Below are positions 16,978 through 26,495 of a DNA stretch of 64,000 nt, piece by piece. The stretch is from Nocardia sp. NBC_01329 (GTDB lineage: Bacteria > Actinomycetota > Actinomycetes > Mycobacteriales > Mycobacteriaceae): NCBI RefSeq assembly GCF_035956715.1, contig NZ_CP108381.1, positions 3,038,001-3,102,000 of the forward strand, in the 5' to 3' direction. Position 1 is the first letter of the stretch. Every line of letters starts with the position of its first letter. Made by a program: the position numbers and the translations under genes. The notes under the pieces are model-generated. The model saw only the letters and a program-made list of their open reading frames with translations. It was not told where the DNA came from and did no database searches.

Positions 16978-17595
16978 GTGACAGCACCCCGCAGCGATGC
17001 CCGCACGACCGACACCGCCAAGCGCATCCTCGACGTAGCCGCCGAACTCTTCTTCAGCGACGGCTACCCCGCTACCTCGGTACGGCGGATCATGACGGCG
17101 TGCGAGGTCACGGCCGGGTCGCTGTACAACCACTACTCCTCGAAGGAAGACGTGCTGTTCGCCATCCTCGAGCGATCACACGACGACACCCTCACCGCAC
17201 TGCACGAGGGCCTCGCGGCCGCGGGCGACGACCCGGCCGAACAACTGCCGGCCATCGTGGCGGCCATCTCCACTTTCCACACCGAGCGCCAGATCGAGGG
17301 GATGGTCAGTCAGCGCGAGTGGCGACACCTGCCCGCGAATCGGGCCGCGGTGATCCTCCAGCGCCAGCGCGAGATCCGGGAGATCTTCGAGAAGTGCCTG
17401 CGCCGGGGCGTCGAGACCGGCGCCTTCACCTTTCCGGACCGAGGCATCGACGTCGACATCGCGGCCAAGTCGATCCTCGATCTGTGCATGAACGCCGGGC
17501 AGTGGTTCCGATCCGAGGGACGGCTCGACTCCGCCGAACTGGCTCGACAGCACACCGAGATCGTCATTCTCCTGGTCGGGGCGTCACAACGCTGA
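16978..17595 (+). CDS. TetR-family repressor of the catabolic island
   Basis: 205 aa from the GTG at 16978. The helix-turn-helix is at about residues 12-58 (AKRILDVAAELFFSDGY, TSVRRIMTACEVTAGSLYNHY), followed by a KstR2/FadR-like helical domain. No Shine-Dalgarno is visible before the GTG and a TATTAC sits about 20 nt upstream, so the mRNA may be leaderless. ATG 16945 would overlap the dyad. It is divergent from the amidohydrolase operon and tail-to-tail with the CoA ligase gene, with zero bases between the stop codons. Motifs B1, B1' and B2 make it the likely regulator of both operons; an acyl-CoA inducer is plausible. Confidence 0.92.
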   Translation: MTAPRSDARTTDTAKRILDVAAELFFSDGYPATSVRRIMTACEVTAGSLYNHYSSKEDVLFAILERSHDDTLTALHEGLAAAGDDPAEQLPAIVAAISTFHTERQIEGMVSQREWRHLPANRAAVILQRQREIREIFEKCLRRGVETGAFTFPDRGIDVDIAAKSILDLCMNAGQWFRSEGRLDSAELARQHTEIVILLVGASQR

Positions 17596-19197
17596 CTACT
17601 CCCGCGCACCGATCCTGCCGCGCTTGACGACAACGCCGAGATCCTCGCGGTCCATCGTGTCCTCGGTGACGCCCTGGGCCCGCAGCAGATGCTTCTGGAT
17701 CTTGCTGGTGGGCGTCTTGGGCAGATCGGCCAGCACCCGGACGTACCTCGGCACCATGAAGTGCGCCATGCGCGGACGGACGAACTCCAGCAACTCCACG
17801 ACGTCGATGTGGCGGCCGTCGACAGGTGCCACCACCGCGAGCACCTCGTCCTCTCCGTCCGGACTCGGCGTCGCTACCACCGCGACCTCCTGCACATCGG
17901 GATGGGCGAGGATCTCGCTCTCCACCTCGAAGGAGGAGATGTTCTCACCACGCCGTCGGATGGTGTCGCCGAGTCGGTCGACGAAGAAGTAGTCGCCGTC
18001 GACTCGCCGGAACGCATCGCCGGTATGGAACCACCCGTTGCGCCAGGCCGCCGCGGTGGCCTCGGGTCTGCCGAGATAGCCGTTCGCGATGGTCCACGGA
18101 CGATCGGCCCGAACGATCAGCTCCCCGACGGTCCCGTCGGCGACCTCGCGGTCGTACTCGTCGACCAACCGGGCCTCTACACCCGGACGCACCCTTCCCG
18201 AGGTACCGACGACAGCGGGATTGGGCTCGGAGATGATCGGGATCGACACCTCCGTCATATTGAACATCGCGACGAGATCGACATTGAAGCGCCGCGCGAA
18301 TTCGGCCGCGTCGTCGGACAGCGGGATCATGAAGACTCGCCGCAACGGATGCTCGGTATCGGTGGACGAGTGCGGCTGCTTGCTGAGGAAGGTGGCCATC
18401 ACACCCAGCAACGTGACGTGGGTGGACCCGGTGGCCCGCACCAGATCCCAGAAGTCCGATGTTCGGAACGCGGTGGTCAGGCTGATGCTGCCGCCCAGCA
18501 CCACCGCCGCATTCACCCCGATGGTGCCGCCCGCGTGGAACAGCGGCAGCGTCACCAGGTAGCGGTCGCCGGCCCCGAAATTGTCCTCGAAAGCAGCCTC
18601 CGCACAGGCACTGAGCTGGGCGTAGGTGCAGATCACCCCTTTCGACGGACCGGTTGTGCCCGAGGTCAGAATGATCGCGTAGGTGTCCCACGGCGCGAGG
18701 TCCACCGGGGGCAGATCCACGGGGCCGCCCGCGAAGATCTCGCCACCGTGCACGGTGGCCGCGAGCGGACCGGGATCATCGGAACCGACCACCACGATAT
18801 CGCGCACCTCGTGCAGCTCGATGTCGCGCAACCGCGGCGCCAAGTCGGGATGCACGATCGCGACCTCGGCGCCGGAGAGCCGGAAAGCATGTTCGAGCAA
18901 CCCACCGCGATAGGCGGTGTTGAGCGGAACGAGGACCGCGCCGACCAGGTTGACACCGAACCAGACCCGAAGCGCGTCCGGGCCGTTCGGCAGCCACGAC
19001 ACCACTCGTGCCCCCTGCGCGACGCCGAGCGTCCGCAGTCCGGCGGCCACCTGCTCCGCCTCGCGGAGCATCCGCGCGTACGTCCACTCGACGCCGTCCT
19101 CGAAGACCACGAAGACCCGGTCGGGGTGCTCGGCGGCCCGCCGCCGCAGCACGGTCGGCAGGACGCACTCGTCCACCGGTCGCAACTCACTTGTCAT
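17596..19197 (-). CDS. Acyl-CoA synthetase/ligase (AMP-binding, CaiC-like)
   Basis: 533 aa from the ATG at 19197, overlapping the livF stop by 4 bp. ANL-superfamily motifs: P-loop ILTSGTTGPSKGV, substrate region LPLFHAGGTIGVNAAV, GWFHTGDAFRRVDGDYFFVDR hinge region, and the C-terminal lysine in TPTSKIQKH. It resembles crotonobetaine/carnitine- and cyclic-acid-CoA ligases. It should activate the acid imported by the adjacent ABC system to its CoA thioester, feeding the crotonase/SDR operon. Cytoplasmic. Confidence 0.94.
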   Translation of the reverse strand: MTSELRPVDECVLPTVLRRRAAEHPDRVFVVFEDGVEWTYARMLREAEQVAAGLRTLGVAQGARVVSWLPNGPDALRVWFGVNLVGAVLVPLNTAYRGGLLEHAFRLSGAEVAIVHPDLAPRLRDIELHEVRDIVVVGSDDPGPLAATVHGGEIFAGGPVDLPPVDLAPWDTYAIILTSGTTGPSKGVICTYAQLSACAEAAFEDNFGAGDRYLVTLPLFHAGGTIGVNAAVVLGGSISLTTAFRTSDFWDLVRATGSTHVTLLGVMATFLSKQPHSSTDTEHPLRRVFMIPLSDDAAEFARRFNVDLVAMFNMTEVSIPIISEPNPAVVGTSGRVRPGVEARLVDEYDREVADGTVGELIVRADRPWTIANGYLGRPEATAAAWRNGWFHTGDAFRRVDGDYFFVDRLGDTIRRRGENISSFEVESEILAHPDVQEVAVVATPSPDGEDEVLAVVAPVDGRHIDVVELLEFVRPRMAHFMVPRYVRVLADLPKTPTSKIQKHLLRAQGVTEDTMDREDLGVVVKRGRIGARE

Positions 19198-19928
19198 CGC
19201 ACTTCCTTTGTACCCAGATACGCTGCCTGAAGTCGCGGATCTTCCATCAGCGACGCGGCCGGACCGGTGACGACCACCCGGCCGTTCTGCAGGACTGCCG
19301 CCCGGTCGGCCCGCGCCAACACCTTCTGCACCCGCTGCTCGACGATGATGATGGCCTGGCCCTCCGCGCACAACGATGCCAACACATCGAAGACCCGGTC
19401 GATGATGACCGGTGCGAGTCCGATCGACGGCTCGTCGAGCATCAGCAGCCGAGGCGCGCGCATCAGCGCCAGCCCGATGGCCAGCATCTGCTGCTCCCCT
19501 CCGCTGAGCACCTCGGCCGGCGAACTGCGCCGTTCGTCCAGGATCGGAAAGAGCTCCACGACCCGGTCCCGACGCTCGGCGGCGGCGCGGCGACCGAGCC
19601 GCTGTTTCCACAGGCCCATGCGCAGGTGCTCGTCCACGGTGAGCCCGTTGAACAATCGCCGCCCCTCGGGGACCAGCGCCACCCCCAGCTCGATGAGCCG
19701 GCCCGGGCTGACTTTGCGCACCGGCACGCCGTCCACGATCAGTCGTCCCTCGGCCGGTGGAAGCAATCCCGACAGGGCGCTGAGCAGGGTGGTCTTGCCT
19801 GCGCCGTTGGCTCCGACGATCGCCAGGATCTCTCCGCTCGACACGGCCAGGTCGACAGCATGGACCACCGGAACCGGACCGTATCCCGCGTGCAGGTTCT
19901 CCGCCGCGAGAACAACATCACCACTCAC
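19194..19928 (-). CDS. livF: Branched-chain-amino-acid-type ABC ATPase LivF
   Basis: 244 aa. Walker A GANGAGKTT, Q-loop LVPEGRRLFNGLTVDEHLRMG (a LivF hallmark), signature LSGGEQQ, Walker B LLMLDEPSIGLAP. It pairs with the ATPase half of the upstream LivMG fusion. The start overlaps that gene by 4 bp. In HAAT-family importers of soil actinobacteria such cassettes often carry aromatic or alicyclic acids rather than amino acids, which fits the CoA ligase next door. Confidence 0.95.
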   Translation of the reverse strand: MSGDVVLAAENLHAGYGPVPVVHAVDLAVSSGEILAIVGANGAGKTTLLSALSGLLPPAEGRLIVDGVPVRKVSPGRLIELGVALVPEGRRLFNGLTVDEHLRMGLWKQRLGRRAAAERRDRVVELFPILDERRSSPAEVLSGGEQQMLAIGLALMRAPRLLMLDEPSIGLAPVIIDRVFDVLASLCAEGQAIIIVEQRVQKVLARADRAAVLQNGRVVVTGPAASLMEDPRLQAAYLGTKEVR

Positions 19929-21691
19929 GAGCTCACTCCTAGATAGGCCTCGACCACCCGGCGGTCCGCCAGCGCCTCGGCAGGTGTCGCTGTTACGACC
20001 AATCGGCCGCGGTCCAGCACTGTCACGGTGTCGGCGACCCGCGCCACGAGCTCGATATGGTGCTCGACCAGCAGCACTGTCGTCCCGCCGTCGCGAATCG
20101 AGCCGATCAGTTGTTCCAGCGCGCTGAGCTCATGCGGAGCCAGTCCCGCGGCCGGCTCGTCCAGAATCAGCAAGCGGGGACGCGCGACGAGCGCCCGGCA
20201 CATCTCCAGCAGCCGCTGCCGACCGTGCGGCAGCTGGTCGGCCTGCGACGATGCCGACGATGCCAGCCCGAGCTCGGCCAGTACCTCTTGCGCGTGCTCG
20301 CGGACTTCCCGTTCCTCCCGACGGCCGCGAGGTGTCCGCAGGACGACCCCGAGCACCGACGCCGTGCGGCGCGCGTAACCGCCGAGTACCACATTGTCGG
20401 AAACGGAGGCGTCCGGGAGCAGTTTGGGCGTCTGGAACACCCGTGCGACACCGGCGGCGGCCAGGCGTTCGGCCCGGGTCGACAACAGGTCGGTCTCGTC
20501 GAGCCGCACCTGCCCCGAATCCGGGACCAGCATGCGACTGACGATGTTGAGCAGTGTCGTCTTGCCCGACCCATTGGGCCCGACGATGGCGTGGACCTGC
20601 CCCGGAGCCACCTCGATACTGACGCCGTCGAGCGCCCGGACACCACCGAAGGACTTCGACACCTCCGAGATCGACAGTGCCGCAGGCGAACCGGACGATC
20701 GATGCTCGGCCCGAGCGACCGATGGCTCCTCCGCCGTGACATCCGGGCGACGGATGCGGCGGTCGCGCCACGTCGCCACGGCGCCGATGATGCCGTGCGG
20801 TGCGAACACCATCAGCAGCAGCAGACAGACACCATAGATGAGCCCGCGCCACTGATCGAGCGAGGTCAGCAGCTCCGGCACGGCGAAGAACACCAGGGTG
20901 CCGACGACAGGGCCCCACAATCGGCCCGCACCGCCGATGATGACCACGATCAGGAAGAAGATGGAGAAGTCGAGGGTGAAATCGTCGGGCGAGACCATGC
21001 CGTTGTTGGCGGCGAGCAGGGCCCCGGCCAGACCCGCCGCGGCACCGCCCACCGCGAACGCGGCCAGTTTGACCACGATGGCGTCGACACCGACAGCGCG
21101 CGCCAGCTCCGGCGAATCCCGCACCACCATCATGGACCGGCCGATCCGCGAGCGGGCCGTGCTCGCCACCAGGGCCAGCACGACCAGGTCGACCACGATC
21201 ACCAGCCAGTAGACCCCACGATCGCCGAGCTCCAGCCCGGCGATGCTCGGCCGCGGGATACCTACGATGCCGGCGAACCCGCCGGTGAGCCCCTCGAATT
21301 CCACGATCAGGGCGCGAGCGACCATCGCGAAGCCGAGAGTGATCAGCGCGATGTACCACGACGACAGTCGCAATGCGGGCAGCGCCATGACGATTCCGGC
21401 CAGCGTGCCGGTCACCGTGGCGGCCACGGCCGCGAACCAGAACGACCAGCCCGGGCCGGTCATCAGAATCGCCGCGGTGTACGCCCCCACGGCCACCAGC
21501 GCACCGTGGCCCAGCGAGACCTGGCCGGTATAACCCATCGTCACGTTCAACCCCATCGCGACGAGCGCGAGAATTCCGACCATGGCCGCGAGGTAGACGA
21601 ACGAGGGATCGGCGTTGACCAGCGGCAGCGCGAAGAGCACCATCACCCCCGCGCCGAGGAGCGCGAGCCGGGTCGCGGGACGCTCAGACAT
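19925..21691 (-). CDS. Fused LivM permease - LivG ATPase
   Basis: 588 aa in one frame. Residues 1 to about 310 are a LivM permease with about nine hydrophobic segments (MGYTGQVSLGHGALVAVGAY, GGAGRLWGPVVGT). A linker of about 35 residues follows, then a LivG ATPase from about residue 345 (SKSFGGVRALDGVS, Walker A GPNGSGKTT, signature LPHGRQRLLE, Walker B LLILDEPAAGLAP). The fusion joins one membrane subunit permanently to its motor. LivM-LivG fusions are known in actinobacteria and some proteobacteria. It overlaps livH by 8 bp and livF by 4 bp. Confidence 0.94.
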   Translation of the reverse strand: MSERPATRLALLGAGVMVLFALPLVNADPSFVYLAAMVGILALVAMGLNVTMGYTGQVSLGHGALVAVGAYTAAILMTGPGWSFWFAAVAATVTGTLAGIVMALPALRLSSWYIALITLGFAMVARALIVEFEGLTGGFAGIVGIPRPSIAGLELGDRGVYWLVIVVDLVVLALVASTARSRIGRSMMVVRDSPELARAVGVDAIVVKLAAFAVGGAAAGLAGALLAANNGMVSPDDFTLDFSIFFLIVVIIGGAGRLWGPVVGTLVFFAVPELLTSLDQWRGLIYGVCLLLLMVFAPHGIIGAVATWRDRRIRRPDVTAEEPSVARAEHRSSGSPAALSISEVSKSFGGVRALDGVSIEVAPGQVHAIVGPNGSGKTTLLNIVSRMLVPDSGQVRLDETDLLSTRAERLAAAGVARVFQTPKLLPDASVSDNVVLGGYARRTASVLGVVLRTPRGRREEREVREHAQEVLAELGLASSASSQADQLPHGRQRLLEMCRALVARPRLLILDEPAAGLAPHELSALEQLIGSIRDGGTTVLLVEHHIELVARVADTVTVLDRGRLVVTATPAEALADRRVVEAYLGVSS

Positions 21692-22571
21692 GGCGCATCA
21701 CCTTCTGTCCCAGGACTCCGCTCGGGCGGATGAGCAGGAACGCGAGCATGAAGCCGAACAGCACCACGTTCTGGAGGCCGGGACTGACATAGTTGGTGCC
21801 GATGGCCTCCACCAGGCCGAGGGTCCAGCCCGCGAGCAGCGCTCCCTTGTTCGAACCGATGCCGCCGACGGCCAGCGTGGCGAAACCCTTGATGAGCAGT
21901 GCCAGTCCCATGCCGAGGGAAGCCAACAGCAGAGGGGCTGCCAGGAGTCCGGCCAATCCGGCGAGCGCGCCGCTGATGAAGAACGATTGCCGGGTCAGCG
22001 AGGAGGGATCGACGCCCCGCAAGCGGGCGCCGTCGCGATCGGCGGCCACCGCCCGCATCGCGCACCCGAGCGGTGTCCTGTCGATCCGTTGCAGCACCAG
22101 CATCACGAGGACCGCCGCGACGACCACCGCCGCCTGATACGAGTTGAAGCCCACTCCCGCCAGCTCGACTCGGTCCAGCGACAGCGGCGCGGGCGGTTCG
22201 ACTGCCCGCGGCTGGTCGGTCCACAGCTTGCCCGCCACCTCGCCGATGATCAGGGAGAAGGCCAGCGTCGTGATGACCCAGCCGGTCGCGTGACTCGACC
22301 GGCGCAGCACCGGGGTGACCGCGATCCTTTCCTCGACCAGCGATATCCCCCCGACGAGGACTATGACGGCCAGAGCCGCCAGCGCCCACGGCAACCCGCC
22401 GAGCGAGGTCGCCGCGACCACCATCGCCCCGACCATCACCAGCTCGCCCTGCGCGAAGTTGACCACGTTGGTGGGCCGGTAGGAGACGTTGAAGCTCATC
22501 GCGATGAGCGCGTAGATACTGCCGAAGGTCAGCCCCGGCACAACGATGTCGGTCAGCACAGCAGCCCTCAC
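21684..22571 (-). CDS. livH: Branched-chain-amino-acid-type ABC permease LivH
   Basis: 295 aa with about eight membrane segments and the LivH signatures GSIYALIAMSFNVSYRPTNV, NFAQGELVMVGAM and GIGSNKGALLAGWTLGL. It is the second membrane subunit alongside the LivM half of the fusion. The start overlaps the binding-protein stop by 4 bp. Confidence 0.95.
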   Translation of the reverse strand: MRAAVLTDIVVPGLTFGSIYALIAMSFNVSYRPTNVVNFAQGELVMVGAMVVAATSLGGLPWALAALAVIVLVGGISLVEERIAVTPVLRRSSHATGWVITTLAFSLIIGEVAGKLWTDQPRAVEPPAPLSLDRVELAGVGFNSYQAAVVVAAVLVMLVLQRIDRTPLGCAMRAVAADRDGARLRGVDPSSLTRQSFFISGALAGLAGLLAAPLLLASLGMGLALLIKGFATLAVGGIGSNKGALLAGWTLGLVEAIGTNYVSPGLQNVVLFGFMLAFLLIRPSGVLGQKVMRHV

Positions 22572-23797
22572 ACCCCGTCGGCCCGGCGTCGCAGTACGCC
22601 GCCGAGCGACTCCGGTTCCAGCGCCGAGGTCAGCGAGCCGATCGTGATCTCCTCGTCGGCGATGCCGGTGTGGTTGTCTTCGGTGAAACTGATCTTCGAT
22701 CGCACTCCCTGGTAGCCCGCGACGCCATCGAGCGCCTTCTTCAGCACCTGCGGATCAGCGGTCTTCTCCTGCGCGACGAGATCGGCCATCAGCATGAGGT
22801 AATCGAAGTACGGACTCGTGATGGCGGAATAGCCGAGCCCCGCGGTGTCGGGGTGCGCCGAGATGCGCCGCACGAGGGCGGTCACGCGCTCGGGCGGGGT
22901 CTCGGTGGCGGTGTAGGTCAACCCCCGATATGTCGTTCCGAAGAAGTTGTCCAGCAATTCACCCCGGAACTCCGACAGGGCGTCGACGTAGTTCAGGTCG
23001 TGGGACACGATCGTCGGGGCGAACCCGCTCGACCGCATGGCCCGCAGAATCAGGACGGTCGCCTGCGGCTGACCGGTGAACAGCCCCAACCCGTCGACCT
23101 TCGCGGCTTCCAGCTTGCGGACGAAGGGGGTCATATCGTTGGCGTCGACTTCGAAGGTCTCCACCGCCACCGGAGTGGTCGAGTACTCGGAGGCGAGGTA
23201 GTCGATGGCGGCTGTCCTGATCGATTCCCCGAATTCGGAGTTCTCCACGATCAGACCGATCCGTTTCGCGCCGCGGGTCTCACGCAGGAACCGCACCGCG
23301 GCCTCGGCTTGCTGCGTGGTGTTGTAGACCAGCTGATAGAAGTACGGAAACTCTTTTCCGTTACCCAGGTTCGCGCTGCCACCCCATCCCGACTGGATGA
23401 AACGCTCCCGCGCCAGCGAGCTCGCCGATGCGAGTACCTGCGAACTCCCTGTCGGACCGACGACGAAGCTGGGCTCGGCACCGACCACCCGCCGTGCGAT
23501 AGCCGATTGGGTCGCGGGACTCCCCTTGTCGTCGACCTCGGTGACCCTCATCATCTCACCGAGCATCCCGCCGGCGGCGGCGATGTCATCCAGCGCCAAC
23601 CGCCCACCCACATAGATCGGCTTGTACGCGGCGGCGAGGCGCCCCGTCTTCGGTTCGATCCATCCCACACTCACCTGTCCCGTGGCCCCCGCCCCGCGCC
23701 CACATCCAGCGAGAGCGAGCGCGCCGGCCGCGGCCAGCGTACCGAAGCCGGCGAGAGCCGCCCGACGCGAAAAAGGGGCGTTGATGACCTCCGACAT
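22568..23797 (-). CDS. LivK-type substrate-binding lipoprotein
   Basis: 409 aa. The N-terminus has a twin-arginine SRRAALAG followed by lipobox LAGC (cysteine at about residue 32), so it is possibly a Tat-exported lipoprotein. Periplasmic-binding type 1 fold of the HAAT family (Peripla_BP_6): GPTGSSQVLASASSLA, RIGLIVENSEFGES. It is first in the importer operon, with GGAGG before the ATG and operator B2 17 nt upstream. The substrate is unknown; an organic acid is more likely than an amino acid given the ligase and beta-oxidation genes. Confidence 0.94.
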   Translation of the reverse strand: MSEVINAPFSRRAALAGFGTLAAAGALALAGCGRGAGATGQVSVGWIEPKTGRLAAAYKPIYVGGRLALDDIAAAGGMLGEMMRVTEVDDKGSPATQSAIARRVVGAEPSFVVGPTGSSQVLASASSLARERFIQSGWGGSANLGNGKEFPYFYQLVYNTTQQAEAAVRFLRETRGAKRIGLIVENSEFGESIRTAAIDYLASEYSTTPVAVETFEVDANDMTPFVRKLEAAKVDGLGLFTGQPQATVLILRAMRSSGFAPTIVSHDLNYVDALSEFRGELLDNFFGTTYRGLTYTATETPPERVTALVRRISAHPDTAGLGYSAITSPYFDYLMLMADLVAQEKTADPQVLKKALDGVAGYQGVRSKISFTEDNHTGIADEEITIGSLTSALEPESLGGVLRRRADGV

Positions 23798-23813
23798 AAG
23801 ACCTCCTCAGATA

Positions 23814-23830
23814 TATGAACGTTTGTATAC
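23814..23830. promoter_or_regulatory. Candidate operator B2 before the importer operon
   Basis: 17-bp motif TATGAACGTTTGTATAC. It matches B1 at 16 of 17 positions and has the same spacing to the start codon. Confidence 0.7.
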
Positions 23831-24093
23831 GTGATGTGGGCCATAGTCAACACCTCCCTGGTTCAGGCCCGGACGGTCGGAACGACCCGCGACCGGCGCC
23901 GCATCCGAGCGGAATCCGGAGAAACCGCTGAAGCGTTGATGATTCGCCTCGAAACGAGGCCGCGGGCCTACCTATCCGACCGCCGATTGCCGCTGGCCGA
24001 CCGGCAGCGGGATCTGAGCACGCGCCGCGCCATCATGCGCGCCGGGTGCTTCGGGACCGGAAGTCCGGGTCGAGGGCGAGCCGGCCGTGCGGC

Positions 24094-24600
24094 ATGATCG
24101 CCGACATGCTCCCCTCGCTGTTGTTCCTCGACGTGGATGGGCCACTACTACCGTTCGGTGAGCATCCCGGGCGTCGACCGCGCACGGGCGCATCCGGTTC
24201 GCGATTCTCAGGTCTCAGCCCCCGAGTAGGGCGACAGCTCTCGATGCTGCCGTGCGAGCTGGTGTGGGCGACGACCTGGGAGGACGAAGCGAATGCCGAG
24301 ATCGCGCCCCGGCTCGGGCTGCCACAACTGCCTGTCGTGCATTGGCCATCGCCTTCCATCGAGCACGAGCACGAGGACCGATGGTTCGGACTGTGCTGGA
24401 AGACCCGCACCCTGATAACCTTCGCCGCCGGGCGCCCTTTCGCCTGGGTCGACGACGAAATCACCGACGCCGACCGCAGCTGGGTCGCCACCCATCACCC
24501 GAACCGCGCGTTGCTCAGACACATCGAGGCGCCCCGAGGACTCGGCGACGAGGACTTCGCCGTCCTCCATCAATGGCTGACGAGGAGATCGTTCAGCTGA
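24094..24600 (+). CDS. HAD-like hydrolase-domain protein
   Basis: 168 aa from ATG 24094; ATG 24106 is an equally good alternative. The N-terminus LLFLDVDGPLLPFG carries the HAD motif I DxD, and WATTWEDEAN looks like motif II. This matches the small HAD proteins related to the HAD module of Swiss Army Knife RNA-repair proteins, common in Nocardia and Streptomyces. The later acidic motif FAWVDDEITDAD could be motif IV. Function in this family is unproven; phosphatase or nucleotidase activity is possible. Single gene with no operon partner. Confidence 0.82.
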   Translation: MIADMLPSLLFLDVDGPLLPFGEHPGRRPRTGASGSRFSGLSPRVGRQLSMLPCELVWATTWEDEANAEIAPRLGLPQLPVVHWPSPSIEHEHEDRWFGLCWKTRTLITFAAGRPFAWVDDEITDADRSWVATHHPNRALLRHIEAPRGLGDEDFAVLHQWLTRRSFS

Positions 24601-24878
24601 ATACACAGGGACCACGACTCACACGACGGCGTTCTCGGTGTCGCGGCCGGAGTACTCGACCGAGCACAATTCACTCCACCCCGAACGTGAATACACACGG
24701 CGAGTTGATGATTCAGATCGAAGAACACCTCGAGGGATCGGCGTCCGCGCGGCGACATGGAGGGCCTGACTGGGCTCACGCCCTTCGAACTGTGTGGATA
24801 CACACCATCGGAGTCGACACCGCCTAAGGTCTGACTCGGTCCGCCCATCAGGGGCGGCTGAGTGGAGGGGTTCGAAGA

Positions 24879-25496
24879 ATGAAGCTCGAGAAGACGACTG
24901 CTGCCGTTTTCATGACCATCTCGGCCGTCGGTATCACCGCGGCAACCGCCCATGCAGAGCCGGCCGTCCCACCGCAGCCGATCGCAGTGCCTGCGGGGAG
25001 CACGACTTCCGGTGTGGAACAAGGGATCGACTACCAGATCACCGTATCGCCGGTCCACCGGACCATTGCCACCACCGTCGAGAACGGCAGGTTCGAGATC
25101 ACGGAGAACGGCGCGGTAGTGCTCGAGACCGCAGACGGAGCGGTGGTGACCGAAGTGCCGCAGCGGTACACCGTCGACGGACGTGCGATCGCGATCGCGC
25201 AGAACATCGGCGCGGACGGCCACACCCTGACACTGACACCGACCCCGATGGCAGAAGGTAATGCGCAACTGACGGACATCAGCTCATACGACCGGCTCGC
25301 GGAGCAGATCAACAAGAACCTGCCCGGCGTCGTCGGCGGTGCCATCGTTGGCGGCATGCTCGGGGCGTGCCTGTTCCTGATCTGGGGAATCAGCATCCCC
25401 GTGGGTGTGCTGGTCGGTGGAACCGTAGGCGGGTACATCATGGGCGGTCCGGAGTTCCTCGGCGCCGTACAGGCGTTCGCCACCGGCCGGCCGTGA
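24879..25496 (+). CDS. Secreted/membrane glycine-zipper protein, nocardial type
   Basis: 205 aa. It has an N-terminal signal peptide with probable cleavage after ATAHA, a beta-rich extracellular domain of about 110 residues, and a C-terminal glycine-rich hydrophobic hairpin (VGGAIVGGMLGACLFLIWG, then GVLVGGTVGGYIMGG). The arrangement matches a family of uncharacterised exported nocardial proteins (DUF8020-like). It may insert into the cell envelope. The ATG is preceded at some distance by GGAGGGG. Function unknown. Confidence 0.82.
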   Translation: MKLEKTTAAVFMTISAVGITAATAHAEPAVPPQPIAVPAGSTTSGVEQGIDYQITVSPVHRTIATTVENGRFEITENGAVVLETADGAVVTEVPQRYTVDGRAIAIAQNIGADGHTLTLTPTPMAEGNAQLTDISSYDRLAEQINKNLPGVVGGAIVGGMLGACLFLIWGISIPVGVLVGGTVGGYIMGGPEFLGAVQAFATGRP

Positions 25497-26495
25497 TCAC
25501 GGGCCAGTGAACGGCGGCGGTTGTTCTCCACGGCCAACTCACCGTCGCCAGCGATGTCGAGGGGGCGGGGCGACAGCGGCGAGCAGCGCGGTCCGGTCGA
25601 GGACGGACCGAATGATCATGGGAACACCAGCGTCCAGACCGGGCAGCCGAGAATGATCGAGTCGTAAAGGCTGAGGCCGGGCAGATCCTGCTGCGATCCG
25701 CAGCCCCGCGTCCGCGCCCTGGTTGGTGCGGTCGGGCTCGTCTCGGTATCAGCCGGCGATTGTCTGGGCGCTGAGTTGTCGACGCAAGCAGGTCTCATAG
25801 ATGTTCGACAATTGCTATTGTGTATTAACATTTCACTGCCGTCTACTGAATCCTTGGCACACACCCATATGAGGACGGGCCCGATCGCGAGGGGCCCCAC
25901 CGCATTGCACGATGAGCCCTGGCCGCGCCCCACCCCTGAAGCGGCCGAACCGTTTGATTTCTGCTGCTCACGCATGCGAGATTGCCACCCAACCACTCGG
26001 CCCCAACGGGAGCGTGCGCGAGCCCGGCGACAGGCAGTCCTCTCACCGACCGCCGAGGGCAGCAAAGACCACTGGACAGCAGTTGACAGTATCAACACCG
26101 ACGCTTAATGTTCGACAGTATCCATTCAGCCCGCTAGCGAGGGCCCAAGCAACTCTGGTTGACGATCGGTCGCTCCGAGATCGTCGACGAGAGGAGTCGA
26201 TCAGTGTTCACCTAGGCTCAGGATTCCGCGGCACCATCTCGGCCGGCAGGGAATATGACCGGCGGCCTGACTCCGGCGACTACCCGCGGCCGCCGATGCA
26301 GGCCGAAAGGTACCGGCGGCGCTCGCAGTGACCGGCGCACACGGACAGTTGGCAGTCGTTGACCGATAACGACGAATGAATTCCAAGAATCTCCACGCTA
26401 CGGGCCCCAGTGACAGCTGTCCCCAAGACGGCGAACCGAGCCCGGGGCGACTGCGAGGCTGGATTCAACAGGCACGAATATCACAGGGAAGCATA
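25497..26495. other. Intergenic stretch with AT-richer DNA and short palindromes
   Basis: About 1 kb without a supportable gene. DNA around 25800-25870 and 26080-26120 is less GC-rich than the surroundings. GTTGA-N5-TCAAC at 26082-26096 is a short perfect-arm dyad, and GACAGTATC occurs again about 29 bp further on. These could be operators for the MFS gene that follows, but it begins about 400 bp away. Confidence 0.45.

Noticed and set aside
17689..19230. 513-codon plus-strand frame opposite the CoA ligase gene
   Set aside because: Antisense shadow of a well-supported ligase carrying all ANL motifs.
20057..21733. 558-codon plus-strand frame opposite the LivMG fusion
   Set aside because: Antisense shadow, His/Arg/Gln-rich, with no coding features.
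25616..26108. Frames of 110-160 codons on both strands before the MFS gene
   Set aside because: No start signals or motifs, and low-quality composition.
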